A stretch of DNA of 64,000 nt from JAWLGZ01 sp041690635. Its GTDB lineage: Bacteria; Pseudomonadota; Gammaproteobacteria; Thiohalomonadales; Thiohalomonadaceae. The notes under the pieces were generated by a model. That model was given only the letters and a program-made list of their open reading frames with translations. It did not search any database and had not been told where the DNA came from. Location of the stretch: contig JAWLGZ010000001.1 in the NCBI GenBank assembly GCA_041690635.1, positions 310,001 to 374,000 on the forward strand, written 5' to 3'. A program made the translations under genes and the position numbers. Each line of letters starts with the position of its first letter. Position 1 is the first letter of the stretch. Positions 51,995 through 62,161 of this stretch are shown in pieces.

Positions 51995-54790
51995 ATGCTG
52001 GCCAAGAACGTCACCGTAAAAAGCGACAAACAGCTCCGTGCGCGCGTCAAGCTGTTCGGCAATGCCCTCGGCAAGGTCCTCCAGGCCCAGGCAGGCAGCG
52101 ATGTCCTGGCCGCCGTGGAGACGCTGCGGCGGGGCTACATCAACCTGCGCCGCAAGGACAGTCTGCGTCGACGCCTGCGTCTGACCCGCTTCATTGAGGC
52201 GCTCGACCCGAACACCCTCTCCCATGTGGTGCGGGCGTTCAGTATCTATTTCTCCCTGGCCAATATCGCCGAAGAGGCGTTCCAGCATCGTGAGCGGCGG
52301 CGGCTGGTGCGCGCCGGCGGTCGGCTATGGGCGGGCTCCTTCGATGCCGCCCTGCGCGATTTCCATGCCCAGGGGGTGGACGCCAGCCAGCTCCAGACCC
52401 TGCTCGACCGCCTCGCCTACATGCCGGTATTCACGGCGCACCCCACCGAGGCGAAGCGGCGCACCATCATGGAGACCCAGCGGCGCATCTTCGTCTGCAG
52501 CGAACAGCTCGCCGACCCGCGGCTCGGCAAGGAGATGCGCGACGAGGTGATCCGGGAGCTTGAGTCGGAGATTCAGATCCTGTGGAAGACCGACGAGGTG
52601 CGCCCCGCCCGGCCGGTGGTGCGGGACGAGATCAAGAATGGATTGTTCTATTTCCGCGAAAGCCTGTTTGATGCCGTCCCCGAGGTGTACCGCAATCTGG
52701 AGAAGGCGGTCGACCGTATCTACGGCAAGCATGCGGGCGTTCGGGTACCCAGCTTCCTGAGGTTCGGCTCCTGGATCGGCGGCGACCGGGACGGCAATCC
52801 CTACGTCACGCCGCAGGTCACCGAGATGGCGGTGCGCCTGCAGCAGCGCGAGGTGGTGCGCGAATATATCGAACGGGTCACCCGTCTGAGCCACATCCTC
52901 ACCCACTCCGCCCGGCTCTGCCAGCCGTCGCCCGCCTTCCTCGACGCGCTGGCCCGGGACGACTACCGCTACCCACAGGCGTTCGGCAACAAGCCGGATC
53001 GCTTCCAGTACGAGCCCTACCGCCGCAAGCTCTACCTTATGCGCTATCGGCTCAATACGAATCTGCAGCTGGTACAGAGCCGTCTCGACGGCACACATTG
53101 CGAGTCGGAGGACGCCTACCCGTCCGAACGGGAGCTCCTTGAAGACCTGCGGCTCATCCGCGAGTCGCTCGAACACCACGGTGACGGACTGGTCGCCGAG
53201 GGCAAGCTCAGCGAATTGATCCGGCTGGTGGAGACCTTCGGCTTCTATCTGGTCCACCTGGATGTGCGTCAGGAGTCCACCCGCCACACCGAGGCGGTGA
53301 CGGAACTGCTCTCTCTGCTGGAGGGGGTCGACTACACGGCGCTGGATGAAAAGACCCGCCTGATCACCCTTTCACGGCTGCTGGAACGCCAGGGGCCGCC
53401 AAAGGTGGATTCCGGCGCACTCTCCGAACGGACCCGCGAGACCCTCGAGGTCCTGTCGGTCATGGAGCGGATGCGCCGGGAGGTCAGCCCCGAAGTGTTC
53501 GGCAGCTATGTCATCTCCATGACCCACGCGGCCAGCCATGTGCTGGAGGTGATGTACCTGGCTCACCTGGCGGGGCTCGCGGGGAAGCGCGACGGGCGCT
53601 GGTTCTGCGACATCCACGTGGCACCGCTGTTCGAGACCATCGAGGACCTGGAGCACATCGAGCCGGTGATGGCACAGCTGCTGGACAACCCGGGCTATGC
53701 CGGTCTGCTTGCCGCCTCCGGCAACCTGCAGGAGGTGATGCTGGGCTACTCCGACTCCAGCAAGGACGGCGGCATCGTCGCCTCGGCCTGGAACCTCTAT
53801 CAGGCGCAGAAAGCGATTGGCACCCTCGCCCACCAACACGGCATCGATTACCGGGTTTTCCACGGCCGTGGCGGCACCATCGGCCGCGGCGGCGGCCCCA
53901 CCCACGACGCCATCCTCGCGCAACCGCCGGGGACGGTGCATGGGGAGATCAAGTTCACCGAGCAGGGCGAGGTGCTCTCCTACAAGTACAGCAACTCGGA
54001 AACCGCCGTTTACGAGTTGACCATGGGCGTCAGCGGACTACTCAAGGCGAGCCGCAGCCTGATCGGCGACAGCGCCACCGATGCCGATGACTACCTCGAG
54101 ACAATGGAGGCGCTGTCACGGGACGGCGAGGCCGGTTACCGCGAGCTGACCGACCACACCGAGGGCTTCCTCGATTACTTCTACGAGGCCACGCCCGTGT
54201 CCGAGATCGGGCTGCTCAACATCGGTTCACGCCCCTCTCACCGCAACAAGCAGGATCGTTCCAAGGCATCGGTCCGCGCCATTGCCTGGGTATTCGGCTG
54301 GGCGCAGTCGCGCCACACACTCCCGGCCTGGTATGGCATCGGCACGGCACTGACACAGTGGGCCGGCAACGATGCCCAACGGCTACAACAACTCCAGGCG
54401 ATGTACCAGGAGTGGCCGTTCTTCCGTTCGCTGCTCAGCAACACGCAGATGTCGCTCACCAAGGCGGATATGGCGACCGCCCGCGAGTACAGCGAATTGT
54501 GTGTAAACCGGGCGGCGGCCGACCCCATCTACCAGCGGGTCAGTGAGGAGTACGAGCGCACGGTCCGGATGGTTCTGGCGGTGGCCCAGTACGAATCGCT
54601 GCTGGAGGACAACCCGCCGCTGGCGCGGTCGATTGCACGGCGCAACCCCTATCTGGATCCGCTCAACCACATCCAGATCACTCTGCTCCGCCGTTACCGG
54701 CATGACCCGGAAGGTGAAGGGGAGGTTTGGCTCCAGCCGCTGCTGCGCACCATCAACGCCATCGCCGGCGGAATGCGGAATACCGGCTAG
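51995..54790 (+). CDS. ppc: Phosphoenolpyruvate carboxylase
   Basis: A 931-aa enzyme from the ATG at 51995 (a TTG six codons earlier is in frame but has no better ribosome site). Catalytic motifs: VFTAHPTEAKRRTIMETQRR (His) and FHGRGGTIGRGGGPTHDAIL. It carboxylates PEP to oxaloacetate. The N-terminus has the usual helical extension. It directly follows glgA but has its own gap of about 60 bases. A hairpin CCGCCGGAATCGGCGG follows at 54835-54850. Confidence 0.95.
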   Translation: MLAKNVTVKSDKQLRARVKLFGNALGKVLQAQAGSDVLAAVETLRRGYINLRRKDSLRRRLRLTRFIEALDPNTLSHVVRAFSIYFSLANIAEEAFQHRERRRLVRAGGRLWAGSFDAALRDFHAQGVDASQLQTLLDRLAYMPVFTAHPTEAKRRTIMETQRRIFVCSEQLADPRLGKEMRDEVIRELESEIQILWKTDEVRPARPVVRDEIKNGLFYFRESLFDAVPEVYRNLEKAVDRIYGKHAGVRVPSFLRFGSWIGGDRDGNPYVTPQVTEMAVRLQQREVVREYIERVTRLSHILTHSARLCQPSPAFLDALARDDYRYPQAFGNKPDRFQYEPYRRKLYLMRYRLNTNLQLVQSRLDGTHCESEDAYPSERELLEDLRLIRESLEHHGDGLVAEGKLSELIRLVETFGFYLVHLDVRQESTRHTEAVTELLSLLEGVDYTALDEKTRLITLSRLLERQGPPKVDSGALSERTRETLEVLSVMERMRREVSPEVFGSYVISMTHAASHVLEVMYLAHLAGLAGKRDGRWFCDIHVAPLFETIEDLEHIEPVMAQLLDNPGYAGLLAASGNLQEVMLGYSDSSKDGGIVASAWNLYQAQKAIGTLAHQHGIDYRVFHGRGGTIGRGGGPTHDAILAQPPGTVHGEIKFTEQGEVLSYKYSNSETAVYELTMGVSGLLKASRSLIGDSATDADDYLETMEALSRDGEAGYRELTDHTEGFLDYFYEATPVSEIGLLNIGSRPSHRNKQDRSKASVRAIAWVFGWAQSRHTLPAWYGIGTALTQWAGNDAQRLQQLQAMYQEWPFFRSLLSNTQMSLTKADMATAREYSELCVNRAAADPIYQRVSEEYERTVRMVLAVAQYESLLEDNPPLARSIARRNPYLDPLNHIQITLLRRYRHDPEGEGEVWLQPLLRTINAIAGGMRNTG

Positions 54791-54904
54791 CCGCTCGCAC
54801 CCGGTATCGTGGGGCGGATTAGCGTCGGTGTAATCCGCCGGAATCGGCGGGGCGATACCCCAGCGCACGGCGGATAACCGCTTCGCCTAATCGGCCCTGC
54901 GCTC

Positions 54905-57900
54905 TCAACCCCATCGTCGGCGGAGTGCGAAATATCGATTGGCCGTGTTCGCGCCCAGCAGCAGCAGACAGGGGGTCAGCAGCAGCGTGAGCAGGGTGGC
55001 GAAGGTGAGGCCGCCGGCGATACTGGTGGCCAGCTGCGTCCACCACTGGGTCGAAGGGGCGCCCACGCTGACCTGACGACCGAGAAGGTCGATGTTGAGG
55101 CCGAACACCATCGGGGTGAGCCCCAGCACGGTGGTGAAGGCGGTCAGCAGCACGGGACGGAGGCGGAGCGCGGCGGTACGCAGGATCGCCTCCTCTGTTT
55201 CGAAGCCCCGGCTGCGCATCTCGTTGTAGGTATCGATGAGAATGATGTTGTTGTTCACCACGATACCGGCCAAGGCGATGATCCCCATCCCGCTCATGAC
55301 GATGCCGAACGGCTGCATGCTCACCAGAAGCCCGAGCAGCACACCGGCGGTGGAGAGCACTACGGCGCTCAGTACCAGCACCGCCTGGTAGATGCTGTTG
55401 AACTGGGTGACCAGGAACAGCGCCATGAGCGAGATGGCGATCAGAAAGGCGTTGGTGAGAAAACGCGCCGCCGCCTCCTGCTCCTCCAGCTCGCCCCGGA
55501 AACGCAGCTCCACACCCGGCAGATCCACTTGGGCCAGCGCCTCCTGCAACAGCGCGGTCCGGTCGCTGACCAGCAGCCCCTCCGCCACATCGGCGCGCAC
55601 GGAGAGCACCCGCCGCGCATCCACCCGGTTCAGGGTGCCGGTCCGGGGCACCGCCTGGAAGCTGACGAAGTTGCCGATGGGCACCTGTCCGCGCCGGGTG
55701 GGGACACGCAGCTGCATGAGCTGGTCCAGGCTGCGCCGGTCGGAGGGAAAGCGCAGCCGGATCTCCACCTCCTGATCGGCGTCGTCTGGCCGGTACTCGG
55801 CTATCCACACGCCCCCGGTCAACAGCTGCACCGCACTGCCCAGGAGGGAGACGTCGGCGCCGTAGCGGGCGGCCGCCTCACGGTCGACCCTGAGCGCCCA
55901 CTCGATGCCGGGCAGCGGCCGGGTGTCCTCCACATCCACGAATCCGCCGACCCGCCGCATCGTCTCCCTGACGACCGCGACGGCGGGGGCGAGTCGCTCC
56001 GGTTCGCGCGAAGCCAGCTCGATCTCCACCGGCCGGTCGGGGGTGGGGCCGGGCTGCAGCTCCCGGGTCTCGATGACGAGGCCGGGCAGGTCCGCGGTGC
56101 GCGCACGTACCTCCTCCAGAATCTGTGTGGCGGGCCGCCTTCGTTCCCAATCGATGAACTCGATGAGCAGAGTGCCGACGCGATCCTCGGCGGCGCGGCC
56201 GAAGATGCCCGCTTCGCCGCCCCCGCTGCGGGAGTAGAGGGTTTTGAACTCCGGCATATCCAGGAGCCGCTCCTCCACTGCACGCACCAGGGCATCCTGC
56301 TCCCATACCGAGAGATCGCCGCGGGCATGGATCTGCACCTGCGCCGCCTCCGGCTCGATAGGAGGAAAGAACTGGACGCCGCGCCCGAGCACTCCGTAGG
56401 CGATGTAGGTGGCGATGATGAACACCAGTACGACCGCCAGCACCCGGCCCGGGTACCGCAACAATCGCCGCAGCAGGTGCAGATAACGCCCCGTGAGTCC
56501 GTCGATGTCGTCCAAATCCCCCCGTTCGGCCGCTTCAAGGCGTCGGCGCTGCCGCTCGTCGACCGCCGCCCGCCGACCTGCGAACAGCGCCCCGAGCACC
56601 GGTATGAAGAGCAGCGCCATGGCCAGTGACGCGCCGAGGGTGACCAGCACCGTAATGGGGAGATACTTCATGAACTCCCCCACGATCCCGGGCCAGAACA
56701 GCAGCGGCAGAAAAACCGCCAGGGTGGTCACGGTGGCCGCGATGATGGGCCACGCCATCCGTTTCGCCGCATAGGCGTAGGCCCGTGCCGGGGTCTCACC
56801 CTCCGCCAGGCGCCGCTCGGCCAGTTCGACCACCACGATGGAGCCGTCCACCAGCATGCCCACTACCAGGATCAGGCTGAACAGCACCACGATGTTGAGG
56901 GTGAAACCCATCACGAAGATCGCCAGGATGCCGGAGAGGAACGCGCCGGGGATCGCCAGACCCACCAGCACCCCGGGCCGGAACCCCAGCACGGCGACAA
57001 TGACGATCATCACCAGCAGGACCGCGAAGGCGACGTTGTTCTGCAGGTCATTCAACACGATGCGCACATCCTCGGAGCGGTCCTGAAGCAGATCGACCTG
57101 CATCGCCTCGTGCCAACCGGCGTTCATCTCCTCCACCACGGCGCGCACCTGCTCCACCGTCTCGATGATGTTGGCGCCCACTCTCCGGGAGACCTCGAGA
57201 ATTACCCCCGGCTGCCCGGCGACCCGGGCAAAACCCACCGGGTCCTTGTAGGTGCGGCGCACCTCGGCCACCTCTGCGAAGGTGACCACCGTATCCCCCA
57301 CCACCTTCACCGGCAGCGTGAACACCTCCTGCACATCCTCGATCAGTCCGGGCACCGTGACCGTCAGCCGGCCGGCACCGGTGTCGATGGCGCCGGCCGG
57401 CACCAGCAGGTGGTTCCGCTGCACCAGGGAGGTCACCTCCTCGAAGCCGAGGCCGTAGCTCTCCATCGCCAGCGGATCCACCACCACCTCCACCAGCTCC
57501 TCCCGGTCCCCTCGAATCTCCACCTCCAGCACACCGGGGAGCGCCTCGATCCGCTCCGCCGCGCGGCTGGCCAGCGTGACCAGCGTGCGCTCGGGCACCG
57601 GACCCGACAGGGCGATGGAGAGGACTGGGAACAGCGCCACCGTGATCTCCTCCACCCGCGGCTCGTCGGTACCCGGCGGCAGCTCCGCACCGGCAATGTC
57701 GACCCGCTCACGGACGTTTTGCAGTGCCGTGGCGGCATCGAATCCGGCCTCGAACTCCAGCAGCAGGGAGGCGCTCCCCTCGCGCGCGTTGGCCTGTATC
57801 TCCTTCAGTCCCTCTAGCGCCTGGAGTTCCTGCTCCATGGGGCGGATCAGCAGCCGTTCCGCATCTCCCGGGGAGATCCCCTCATAGCGGATGGAGATGT

Positions 57901-58039
57901 GGATCAGCGGAATGGGAACGTCGGGCTCCGACTCCTTGGGAATGGCAAGGTAGGCGCTGGCACCGAGCACCACCAGCAGCAGAAAGAGCAGGACCACGGA
58001 GCGGGAGCGATCAAAGGCGGCATCGATGGGGCTATTCAT
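54905..58039 (-). CDS. RND efflux transporter, inner membrane subunit
   Basis: A 1044-aa RND permease (HAE1/AcrB-like). Evidence: one N-terminal helix, a large periplasmic loop, then helices with VGMLVDGSIVVVELAERRLA and GEFMKYLPITVLVTLGASLA, a second loop, and LIDTYNEMRSRGFETEEAIL near the end. The substrate cannot be read from sequence. Its start overlaps the stop of the adaptor gene by eight bases. No TolC gene is adjacent. Confidence 0.93.
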   Translation of the reverse strand: MNSPIDAAFDRSRSVVLLFLLLVVLGASAYLAIPKESEPDVPIPLIHISIRYEGISPGDAERLLIRPMEQELQALEGLKEIQANAREGSASLLLEFEAGFDAATALQNVRERVDIAGAELPPGTDEPRVEEITVALFPVLSIALSGPVPERTLVTLASRAAERIEALPGVLEVEIRGDREELVEVVVDPLAMESYGLGFEEVTSLVQRNHLLVPAGAIDTGAGRLTVTVPGLIEDVQEVFTLPVKVVGDTVVTFAEVAEVRRTYKDPVGFARVAGQPGVILEVSRRVGANIIETVEQVRAVVEEMNAGWHEAMQVDLLQDRSEDVRIVLNDLQNNVAFAVLLVMIVIVAVLGFRPGVLVGLAIPGAFLSGILAIFVMGFTLNIVVLFSLILVVGMLVDGSIVVVELAERRLAEGETPARAYAYAAKRMAWPIIAATVTTLAVFLPLLFWPGIVGEFMKYLPITVLVTLGASLAMALLFIPVLGALFAGRRAAVDERQRRRLEAAERGDLDDIDGLTGRYLHLLRRLLRYPGRVLAVVLVFIIATYIAYGVLGRGVQFFPPIEPEAAQVQIHARGDLSVWEQDALVRAVEERLLDMPEFKTLYSRSGGGEAGIFGRAAEDRVGTLLIEFIDWERRRPATQILEEVRARTADLPGLVIETRELQPGPTPDRPVEIELASREPERLAPAVAVVRETMRRVGGFVDVEDTRPLPGIEWALRVDREAAARYGADVSLLGSAVQLLTGGVWIAEYRPDDADQEVEIRLRFPSDRRSLDQLMQLRVPTRRGQVPIGNFVSFQAVPRTGTLNRVDARRVLSVRADVAEGLLVSDRTALLQEALAQVDLPGVELRFRGELEEQEAAARFLTNAFLIAISLMALFLVTQFNSIYQAVLVLSAVVLSTAGVLLGLLVSMQPFGIVMSGMGIIALAGIVVNNNIILIDTYNEMRSRGFETEEAILRTAALRLRPVLLTAFTTVLGLTPMVFGLNIDLLGRQVSVGAPSTQWWTQLATSIAGGLTFATLLTLLLTPCLLLLGANTANRYFALRRRWG

Positions 58040-59084
58040 CCATCACCACCTGCACCCGCTGCCCCGGCTCGACGAACCCCTGCCCCACGGTGATGATCCG
58101 GGCGGTCGGCGGCAGTCCGCTCACCCAGGCTCCCTCCGGCTCGGCACGCACCAGCGTGACGGGATGGAAACGCACCCGATCCTCTGCATCGGCCACCTTG
58201 ACCCCCAGGACACCCTGCACGTCGAGGCTGAACAGGGCCGGGGAGATGAAGTGGGCCTGCACCGTCTCCAGGGCGATCTCCGCCTGGGCGCTGAGCCCGG
58301 CCGGCACACCGTGCGGGTTCTCCACCTCGATCTCCAGCGGGAAGGTGCGGGTGGCAGGATTTGCCGCCGCGGCGACGAAGCGTATCCGCCCGGTGACCGG
58401 CTCGGTGCCGGGGATGCGGACCTGCACGCCGTTCTGTCCGTCGACCCGGCCGATCTCGTGCTGCGGGAGATCGACGCGGACCAACAGTGGCCGGTTCTCC
58501 ACCACCTCCGCCACCTCTGCGCCGGGGGTCAGGTAGTCGCCCACCTCCACAAAACGGTCGTTGAGGCTCCCCGCGAAGGGGGCACGCACCACCAGTTGCC
58601 GCATCGCCTCGCGCGCCAGTTCCAGTTCGGCCTGTGCCTCCTGGAGTGCGGCAAAGACCTGGCGCTCTTCAATCGGGGACTGCAGCGCCTGCTCAGCCAG
58701 CTCCCGGGCCGCCTCGTGAGCCAGTTCGGCCTGGGCCACGCGCGCCTCCGCCTGGCGAAGCCGGGCTTGCCGCTCGGCCGGGGCCAGCCGCACGATGACC
58801 TGATCCGCCGCCACGCGGCTGCCCCGCTCCGCCTGCACCGCCTCCACCACGCCCGATGTCTCCGCCCGGACGGTGACCCGGCGGTTGGGCTCGGTCTCCC
58901 CCTGCAGGACGATGGAGCGGGTGACCGGACCCGCCTGGCTGATTCGGGCGGCCACCGTGAATTCGGGACGGGGCGCCTCCGGCTCGGTCGGCTGCACCGG
59001 CGGCCGGGTGAGATGGCCGCTGGCCAGCCAGAGGACGAGCGCCAGCAGCAGACCCGCGGCGATGAGGAGCCTTCTTTTCTTCAC
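58032..59084 (-). CDS. RND periplasmic adaptor (membrane fusion protein)
   Basis: A 350-aa MFP. I start at the GTG at 59084, giving the anchor KKRRLLIAAGLLLALVLWLA; a longer GTG start at 59159 is possible. Evidence: ETSGVVEAVQAERGSRVAAD (lipoyl), an alpha-helical hairpin rich in Ala, Glu and Arg, then VVRAPFAGSLNDRFVEVGDY and a beta-barrel. It pairs with the RND protein. Confidence 0.88.
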   Translation of the reverse strand: MKKRRLLIAAGLLLALVLWLASGHLTRPPVQPTEPEAPRPEFTVAARISQAGPVTRSIVLQGETEPNRRVTVRAETSGVVEAVQAERGSRVAADQVIVRLAPAERQARLRQAEARVAQAELAHEAARELAEQALQSPIEERQVFAALQEAQAELELAREAMRQLVVRAPFAGSLNDRFVEVGDYLTPGAEVAEVVENRPLLVRVDLPQHEIGRVDGQNGVQVRIPGTEPVTGRIRFVAAAANPATRTFPLEIEVENPHGVPAGLSAQAEIALETVQAHFISPALFSLDVQGVLGVKVADAEDRVRFHPVTLVRAEPEGAWVSGLPPTARIITVGQGFVEPGQRVQVVMDE

Positions 59085-59237
59085 GTGAAAACTGTAGCTG
59101 CCCGCCGGACCCGGCCGGGGCGGGAGGGAGAAGCGCAGGCGCGATCGCCCGCATGACACCTTTAGCAGCCTATTTAGAAAGACTCTCTCTCCCTCGGAGG
59201 GGATGAAAACCTTTCTTCAACTGCCGTTAGGTGTCAT

Positions 59238-59262
59238 TCGCCCGCGGGGGCGGGCTCCTACA
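59238..59262 (+). repeat. REP-like repeat, third copy
   Basis: TTCGCCCGCGGGGGCGGGCT then CCTAC, the same unit as at 45691 and 45782, lying between panD and the efflux adaptor gene. Confidence 0.8.
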
Positions 59263-59298
59263 GGGGAGATGTGGCGGGTGGGGTGAAGGTGCTGGGGG

Positions 59299-59682
59299 TC
59301 AGGAGGCCATCTGCACCGGGATGGTGTTGCTGCAACGAATGACCCGGTTGCCCTCTCCCAGGTAGACCAGGCTCGGCTTGAAGGTGGCCAGCTCCTGCTC
59401 GCTGTAGCTGCCGTAGGCGCAGATGATGACCACATCGCCCGGATTGGCCCGGTGGGCCGCGGCGCCGTTGACCGAGACGATCCCCGATCCCTCCTCGGCA
59501 CGGATGGCGTAGGTGGTCAGGCGCTCGCCGTTGGTGACGTTATAGATCTGGATCTGCTCATACTCCCGGATGCCCGCCAGGTCCAGCAGGCGCCCGTCGA
59601 TGGCGCACGATCCCTCATACTCCAGTTCGGAGTGGGTCACGCGCGCCCGATGGAGCTTGGCTTTGAGCATCGTGCACTGCAT
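59299..59682 (-). CDS. panD: Aspartate 1-decarboxylase proenzyme
   Basis: A 127-aa proenzyme. The self-cleavage site Gly24-Ser25 lies in ELEYEGSCAID; the new Ser25 end becomes the pyruvoyl cofactor. Other motifs: LLDLAGIREYEQIQIYNVTN and VSVNGAAAHRANPGDVVIIC. It makes beta-alanine for pantothenate. Last gene of the pan run. Confidence 0.96.
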   Translation of the reverse strand: MQCTMLKAKLHRARVTHSELEYEGSCAIDGRLLDLAGIREYEQIQIYNVTNGERLTTYAIRAEEGSGIVSVNGAAAHRANPGDVVIICAYGSYSEQELATFKPSLVYLGEGNRVIRCSNTIPVQMAS

Positions 59683-59745
59683 TGCACGCTCCGCATCCAG
59701 AGTGACTTCAGGAACCCGCTATTATGATGGCAGCGGGCATGGGGT

Positions 59746-60600
59746 TCAACGCGGGCTGGTTCCGGCGACCGTCACGTTGTCGATCAGCCGGGTACTGCCG
59801 AGCCATGCGGCACCGAGGACCACCAGGGGTTTCCCCCGTGCAGGCTCCCCGAGATCCGCCGCCCGAATGGCCAGATAGTCCGGTCGCAGCCCCGCCGCCA
59901 AGAGCGCCTCCTTCCCGGCCTGTTCCAACGCATTGTAGTCCCCCTCCCCCGCCGCCAACCGTTCGGCGATCTGCCGCAGGGTACGGTTGAGCGACGGGGC
60001 GCGGGCCCGCTCCTCCGCCGACAGATAGCCGTTGCGGGAGCTCATCGCCAGGCCGTCCGCCTCCCGGCAGGTGGGTACGCCGGCGATCGCCACCGGCAGG
60101 TCCAGGTCGGCTGCCAGCCGTCGGATCACCAGCAACTGCTGGTAATCCTTCTCCCCGAACAGGGCCACATCGGGCTGGACGATGTTGAGCAGTTTGGTCA
60201 CCACAGTGGCAACCCCGCGGAAGTGACCGGGACGGGAAGCGCCGCAGAGGATCCCCGATAGACCGGGCACCTCCACCTGGGTGCAGGCATCACGGCCGTT
60301 CGGGTACATCTCCGTTTCGGCGGGGAGAAACAGCAGGTCGGCCGACACCCCCTCCAGTGCCATGCGGTCGGCAGCCAGGGTGCGCGGATAACGCTCGAAA
60401 TCCTCGCCCGGGCCGAACTGGAGCGGATTGACGAAGATGCTGACCACCACCCGCGAGGCCACCTCGCGCGCCCGGCGCACCAGCGTCAGGTGTCCCTCGT
60501 GCAGGTTGCCCATGGTGGGCACGAAGGCGACCCGCTCCCCGGCGGCGCGCCAGTCACCCACCCGACGGCGGACATCAGCGATGGTTTCGGCCAATTCCAT
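59746..60600 (-). CDS. panC: Pantothenate synthetase
   Basis: A 284-aa enzyme from ATG 60600. Evidence: VAFVPTMGNLHEGHLTLVRR (HIGH-like), FVNPLQFGPGEDFERYPRT, QPDVALFGEKDYQQLLVIRR and the KMSKS-like MSSRNGYLS. It joins pantoate and beta-alanine using ATP. It lies between panB and panD. Confidence 0.96.
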   Translation of the reverse strand: MELAETIADVRRRVGDWRAAGERVAFVPTMGNLHEGHLTLVRRAREVASRVVVSIFVNPLQFGPGEDFERYPRTLAADRMALEGVSADLLFLPAETEMYPNGRDACTQVEVPGLSGILCGASRPGHFRGVATVVTKLLNIVQPDVALFGEKDYQQLLVIRRLAADLDLPVAIAGVPTCREADGLAMSSRNGYLSAEERARAPSLNRTLRQIAERLAAGEGDYNALEQAGKEALLAAGLRPDYLAIRAADLGEPARGKPLVVLGAAWLGSTRLIDNVTVAGTSPR

Positions 60601-60640
60601 GAGGTATTCCGAAGGATTCGGGGGATTCGGGGAGTCCGGA

Positions 60641-61441
60641 CTACTCGAAACTTTCCGACGCGGCGGGGAACTCGCCGCTCTTGACCGCCCGTACGAAGCT
60701 GTCGAGGGCGTCGGCGACACTGTCGGCCCCCGCGAGGAAGTCGCGGGAGAATTTGGGGCGGTGGCCGGGGGTGATGCCGAGCATGTCGTAGAGCACCAGC
60801 ACCTGGCCGTCGCAGGCGGGTCCGGCACCGATGCCGATGACCGGGATCTCCACCGCGGCGGTCACCTCGGCGGCGAGCCCGCTCGGCACGCATTCGAGTA
60901 CCAACAGGTCGGCGCCGGCCTCGGCCAGCCGCTGCGCATCGTGCAGGATGGCGGCGGCGGAGGCCTCCTCCCGCCCCTGGACCCGGTAGCCGCCCAGTTT
61001 ATGTACGCTCTGCGGCAGGAGGCCCAGGTGGGCGCAGACCGGCACCCCCAGTTCCGACAGCCGCTGCACCGAATCCAGCACGGCGGCCCCGCCCTCCAGC
61101 TTGACCACCTGGGCGCCGCCCTCCTTCATCAGCCGCGCCGCGCTCTCCAGAGCCAGAGCGGGATCGCGGGAGTAGCTGAGGAAGGGCATGTCCACCACCA
61201 GCAGCGGCCGGGAGCAGCCGCGGCGGACCATGGCGCTGTGATAGACCATCTCGTCCAGCGTCACCGGGACGGTGCTCTCCCGTCCCTGCACCACCATGCC
61301 GAGCGAATCCCCCACCAGCACCACCTCGGTACCGGCGGCCTCCACCAGCCGGGCGAAGCTGGCATCGTAGGCGGTGAGGCAGGCGATCTTTTCGCCATCC
61401 CGCTTCATCTTGCGCAGCGTTGCGAGGGTAATGGATGACAT
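60641..61441 (-). CDS. panB: 3-methyl-2-oxobutanoate hydroxymethyltransferase
   Basis: A 266-aa enzyme from ATG 61441. Evidence: KIACLTAYDASFARLVEAAG, VVLVGDSLGMVVQGRESTVP (metal-binding Asp), VVDMPFLSYSRDPALALESA and MKEGGAQVVKLEGG. It makes ketopantoate. The start overlaps the stop of the deoxynucleoside kinase gene. Confidence 0.96.
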   Translation of the reverse strand: MSSITLATLRKMKRDGEKIACLTAYDASFARLVEAAGTEVVLVGDSLGMVVQGRESTVPVTLDEMVYHSAMVRRGCSRPLLVVDMPFLSYSRDPALALESAARLMKEGGAQVVKLEGGAAVLDSVQRLSELGVPVCAHLGLLPQSVHKLGGYRVQGREEASAAAILHDAQRLAEAGADLLVLECVPSGLAAEVTAAVEIPVIGIGAGPACDGQVLVLYDMLGITPGHRPKFSRDFLAGADSVADALDSFVRAVKSGEFPAASESFE

Positions 61442-62085
61442 CACAGTGCAACCGGTAGCGGATTGAAGTAGGTGCGGCCGCGCCCCCCGGCGCGGATACG
61501 CTCCAGCAACAGGGCATAATTCTCGTCACGGCCGAAGTCGATCTCCGCCGCGTTGACGATCAGCAGCGGCGACGCGTGGTAGTGATAGAACACCTGAGTA
61601 TAGGCATCGACCACACGCTCCAGATACTCCCGGCCGATGGTGCGCTCATAGTCTCGTCCCCGGCGGGTGATCCGCTCCATGAGCACCTCCACAGGCGCCT
61701 GGAGGTAGATCACCAAATCGGGTACGGGGGCATCCATGGTCATCTTTTCGTAGACCTGATCGTAAAGACGCAGTTCGTCCGCATCGAGCGTCAGCTCGGC
61801 GAACAGCCGGTCTTTCTCGATCAGGAAATCGGCCACCCGCACCGGCTGGAACATGTCTCCCTGGCGCATCTCCTGCACTTGGCGGGCGCGCTGAAACAGG
61901 AAGAAGAGCTGGGTGGGCAGCGCGGCCCCCTTCGGGTCCTGGTAGAAGCGCTCCATGAACGGGTTTTCGTCCGCACCCTCCAGCAGCAGCTCACTGCCGA
62001 AGCTCTCGGCCAGGCGCCGGGCGAGGGTGGTCTTGCCGACGCCGATCGGCCCCTCCACCACCAGATAGCGCGGGGAACCGCTCAC
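61441..62085 (-). CDS. Deoxynucleoside kinase (deoxyadenosine/deoxyguanosine kinase type)
   Basis: A 214-aa enzyme, starting by choice at the GTG 62085 (VSGSPRYLVVEGPIGVGKTT), where the family length and P-loop fit; a longer frame up to 62265 overlaps folK and looks non-coding. Evidence: P-loop GPIGVGKTTLARRLAES, ENPFMERFYQDPKG, DFLIEKDRLFAELTLD and YERTIGREYLERVV. It lies between folK and panB, its normal place in these bacteria. Confidence 0.88.
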   Translation of the reverse strand: MSGSPRYLVVEGPIGVGKTTLARRLAESFGSELLLEGADENPFMERFYQDPKGAALPTQLFFLFQRARQVQEMRQGDMFQPVRVADFLIEKDRLFAELTLDADELRLYDQVYEKMTMDAPVPDLVIYLQAPVEVLMERITRRGRDYERTIGREYLERVVDAYTQVFYHYHASPLLIVNAAEIDFGRDENYALLLERIRAGGRGRTYFNPLPVAL

Positions 62086-62161
62086 CGGTCGGAATCCGAC
62101 GTGGCGCCGCGCAGGGGGGTGTGTCCGGTCGGCAGGGTCATGGCTGATGGCCGTTTGCTGA

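Noticed and set aside
54835..54850. Rho-independent terminator after ppc
   Set aside because: The hairpin CCGCCG-GAAT-CGGCGG has no T-run; listed only as a note under ppc.
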